Made by a program: the position numbers and the translations under genes
In this document: piece by piece, positions 5,703-7,882 of the stretch
Position numbering within the stretch: position 1 is the first letter of the stretch
Layout: each line of letters begins with the position of its first letter
Source of the DNA: a bacterium
Lineage (GTDB): Bacteria; Latescibacterota; UBA2968; GCA-2709665
NCBI GenBank assembly: GCA_027619145.1
Contig: JAQCGA010000170.1
Location: 1-7,882, forward strand
Reading direction: 5' to 3'
Length of the DNA stretch: 7,882 bases
Notes under the pieces: model-generated
What the model saw: only the letters and a program-made list of their open reading frames with translations
What the model was told of the DNA's origin: nothing
Database searches by the model: none

Positions 5703-7043
5703 ATGCCAAACCCACAGACGAGCATGCCCAATGTTGTGATTCTACATACCCACGATACAGGCAGACACCTGGGCGTGTACGGTAGAGGACCGCATACGCC
5801 TAACCTGGACCGGCTTGCCGCCGAAGGGGTGGTGTTTGAAAATGCATTTTGCTCGGCGCCACAGTGCAGCCCCAGCAGGAGCAGTTTGTTTACAGGAATG
5901 ATGCCACACCGCAATGGGATGATTGGGCTGGCACACCGAGGTTTCCGGTTGAACCCGGATGCGTTGGAGAAGCACCTGGCTGCGGTGCTGACCCGGGCAG
6001 GATATGGAACGTACCTGTTTGGAATGCAGCACGAAACCACCCAGCCAGAAGAATTGGGGTACACCCACATTGCTCCGTGTGAGAGCCGGAAATTGCGCCA
6101 CGTGGTACCCGCCGCCGAGGCATTTTTTCAGGATGCACCGAAAGAGCCTTTTTTGGCTGTCATTGCCACCGCTGAGACGCACCGTGTGTTTACAGAGGGG
6201 AAGCCCTGTCGGGGAACGGTTCAGGTACCCCCTTATCTGCCGGAGCATCCGGACGTGCAAAAGGATATTAACAATTTGAATTGTGATGTGGAGGCGGTGG
6301 ACGATGGGTTTGGCCGGGTATTGGAGGCCATTGATGGGGCGGGGCTGAGGGATCGGACGCTGGTGATTTATACGACGGATCATGGAATTGCGTTTCCGGG
6401 GGCAAAGAGTACGCTGTTCGATCCGGGAATTGAAACGACGTTGATTGCGCGGGGGCCGGGCGGATTTGAGGGAGGAAAACGTCTTTCTGGGCTGGTTTCG
6501 AATGTGGACCTTTTTCCTACGTTGATGGATTTGCTGGGCCTGGATGGGCACGATTCGGTGGAAGGGAAGAGTTTGCTGCCGCTGGTGCGGGGCGAGGTAG
6601 AGGAGATCAACAGCGAAATCTTCGTGGAGCAAACCTACCACGCGGGGTACGATCCTATGCGGGGGGTGCGGACGCAACGGTTTAAGTATACCCGAAATTT
6701 TGAGCCCAGAAACTGAACCATTTATCCGAATGTGGATGGAGGGTATTCGAAGGACGTGGTGGCCGCAGAAACAGACCTGTTCGAAAAACCTCGGCCTACA
6801 GAGTTTTTATTTGATCTGGAGGCGGACCCTCAGGAGCGGAACAATCTGGTGAATGATCCGGCACAAACATCGGTGTTAGAAGATTTACGCGGACGGCTGC
6901 GAGTCTGGATGGAAGCAACTGAAGACCCACTTTTGGAGGGATTTGTACCGCCGCCTCCGGAGGCAACAATTACAAAAGATGATGCAAGAGAACCCAATGA
7001 TACGTTTTCTGCAGAAGAATGGTTGATGTCGCGCAATGGCTAA
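5703..7043 (+). pseudogene. Formylglycine-type sulfatase interrupted by one in-frame TGA
   Basis: Two open stretches in the same frame, 5703-6713 (337 residues) and 6717-7040 (108 residues), together make one complete sulfatase, split only by TGA at 6714-6716. The first part has the CSPSR signature (C55-R59), whose cysteine is converted to formylglycine, metal-binding candidates D18 (HTHDTGR) and D226-H227 (TTDHG), and K235 in AKSTLFDPG, as in N-sulfoglucosamine sulfohydrolase-like enzymes. The second part carries the C-terminal FLFDLEADPQERNNL motif found near the end of many sulfatases. It has no ribosome site of its own. If the stop is real, the product lacks its C-terminal subdomain and is probably unstable; a recent nonsense mutation, a base-call error or readthrough are all possible. 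No signal peptide is visible, suggesting a cytoplasmic enzyme acting on imported sulfated sugars. The substrate is unknown. The MlrC-like gene follows after 21 bases. Confidence 0.85.
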
Positions 7044-7064
7044 ATCACACGAACAGGGGGCACC

Positions 7065-7882
7065 ATGCGGATTGGTATTGTTTCTCTCATTCACGAGTCC
7101 AACACGTTTATTCATACACCCACAACCCTGGAGATGTTTCGTTCCTCCCAGTTGTTGCTGGGAGAAGAAGTACGCCGAGCGTATGCTGGCGGATTACACG
7201 AGACAAGCGGATTTTTCCAGGGACTTGAGGAGGCCGGTATTGAAGCTGTGCCGATGTTTTCTGCCTCTACCCCACCTTCTGGTCGGATTACGCGCGAGAC
7301 CTGCGATGCTTTGCTGGAGCTGATGTTCGAGGAGGTAGAAAAGGCGGGTGAGGTAGATGGAATGCTGGTTGCACCGCACGGAGCGAATGTGGGAGAAGGA
7401 GAAGAGTACCACGATCTGGATGGGTACTGGTTGACGCGGCTGCGTGGGGTTCTGGGGGATGAGAAGCCGATGATCTGCACGATTGACCCGCACACGAATT
7501 TGTCGCGACGGATGATTGAGGCGTGTGATGCGACCATTGCGTATCGGAGTAACCCGCACCTGGACCAGAAAAAGGTGGGTTTGGAGGCGACCCGATTGAT
7601 GGTACGTACATTGGCCGGAGAAGTGCGGCCTACACAGGCTGCGGCTTTTCCTCCGATGGCGATTAATATTGAACGGCAATTGACCACCGCCCCCCCTTGT
7701 TTGCCGCTGTACGAACTGGCGAATGAAGGGCTGAAACACCCTGGGGTGTTGGCCAACAGCATTGTACTGGGGTTTCCGTACTCGGATATTCTGGACATGG
7801 GTTCTGCTACCATTGTGGTTACGGATAACGATTTGGCCCTGGCGCAGAAGCTTGCAAATGACCTGGCAGAGGCCATGTTCGA
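7065..7882 (+). CDS. MlrC-type (M81 family) metallopeptidase, 3' end missing
   Basis: The first 272 residues of a protein whose frame is still open at the window edge; family members are about 480-500 residues long. It starts MRIGIVSLIHESNTF, the characteristic H-E-x-N-T-F opening of the family named after MlrC of microcystin degradation. Later come APHGANVGEGEE (about 103-114), TIDPHTNLS (139-147) and YRSNPHLD (160-167). E46, H105, D141, H143 and H165 are the likely zinc and catalytic residues. The D-x-H to H spacing (141 to 165) equals that between D184 and H208 as I recall it for MlrC. Most homologues occur outside microcystin degraders, so toxin degradation should not be assumed; an amide- or peptide-cleaving role is more general. 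A modest AGGGGG precedes the ATG by four bases. It lies 21 bases after the sulfatase and is probably co-transcribed with it. Confidence 0.9.
   Translation, partial: MRIGIVSLIHESNTFIHTPTTLEMFRSSQLLLGEEVRRAYAGGLHETSGFFQGLEEAGIEAVPMFSASTPPSGRITRETCDALLELMFEEVEKAGEVDGMLVAPHGANVGEGEEYHDLDGYWLTRLRGVLGDEKPMICTIDPHTNLSRRMIEACDATIAYRSNPHLDQKKVGLEATRLMVRTLAGEVRPTQAAAFPPMAINIERQLTTAPPCLPLYELANEGLKHPGVLANSIVLGFPYSDILDMGSATIVVTDNDLALAQKLANDLAEAMF

Noticed and set aside
6714..6716. TGA as a sense codon (Trp reassignment or selenocysteine)
   Set aside because: Several other genes in the window end properly at TGA, and sulfatases do not use selenocysteine in this region. A mutation or error is simpler.
6732..7043. 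Independent small gene starting at GTG 6732
   Set aside because: It has no ribosome site and is the in-frame C-terminal part of the sulfatase.
7112..7876. 254-codon open frame on the minus strand
   Set aside because: It is antisense to the MlrC-type gene, whose conserved motifs are on the plus strand; the product is low-complexity, rich in serine and arginine.

Overview
This is a bacterial chromosomal fragment of moderate to fairly high G+C with tightly packed genes and good Shine-Dalgarno sites. It holds seven protein genes and no RNA genes, mobile elements or CRISPR arrays that I can see. The mix of a phytanoyl-CoA dioxygenase-family protein, a formylglycine-type sulfatase, an MlrC-type (M81) metallopeptidase and a two-subunit 2-oxoacid:ferredoxin oxidoreductase recalls uncultured marine or sediment lineages such as Latescibacterota or Poribacteria-like bacteria. 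That placement is a low-confidence impression from gene content, not from a marker gene.

Layout. At the left edge is the 3' part of a DUF309-family gene (plus strand). It converges on a phytanoyl-CoA dioxygenase-family gene (minus, 344-1231). A strong, symmetrical intrinsic terminator at about 1325-1360 separates that gene from a minus-strand operon at 1381-5380. In transcription order the operon encodes a small stand-alone two-CBS-domain protein, a fused gamma-alpha (KorA-like) subunit and a KorB-like beta subunit. The KorB-like subunit carries its own C-terminal pair of CBS domains after an acidic linker. An AT-rich divergent intergenic region (about 5381-5702) contains a good sigma70-like promoter for the operon, with an inverted repeat over its start point. 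To the right, on the plus strand, lie a sulfatase gene broken by one in-frame TGA (5703-7043) and, 21 bases later, the start of an MlrC-type gene that runs off the window.

How the genes may work together. The operon looks like a 2-oxoacid (probably 2-oxoglutarate):ferredoxin oxidoreductase with built-in regulation: one CBS pair is covalently attached to the catalytic beta subunit and a paralogous pair is made as a separate protein. By hand alignment the two pairs are homologous end to end. Their nucleotide-contact motifs are degenerate in complementary halves: CBS1 is intact only in the free protein, CBS2 only in the fused tail. This suggests a heteromeric CBS sensor in which each partner supplies one site, controlling a central-carbon enzyme by adenylate or another nucleotide signal. 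This is the most interesting feature of the window. The right-hand genes (sulfatase, MlrC-like) look like a separate catabolic transcription unit, with the sulfatase possibly inactivated.
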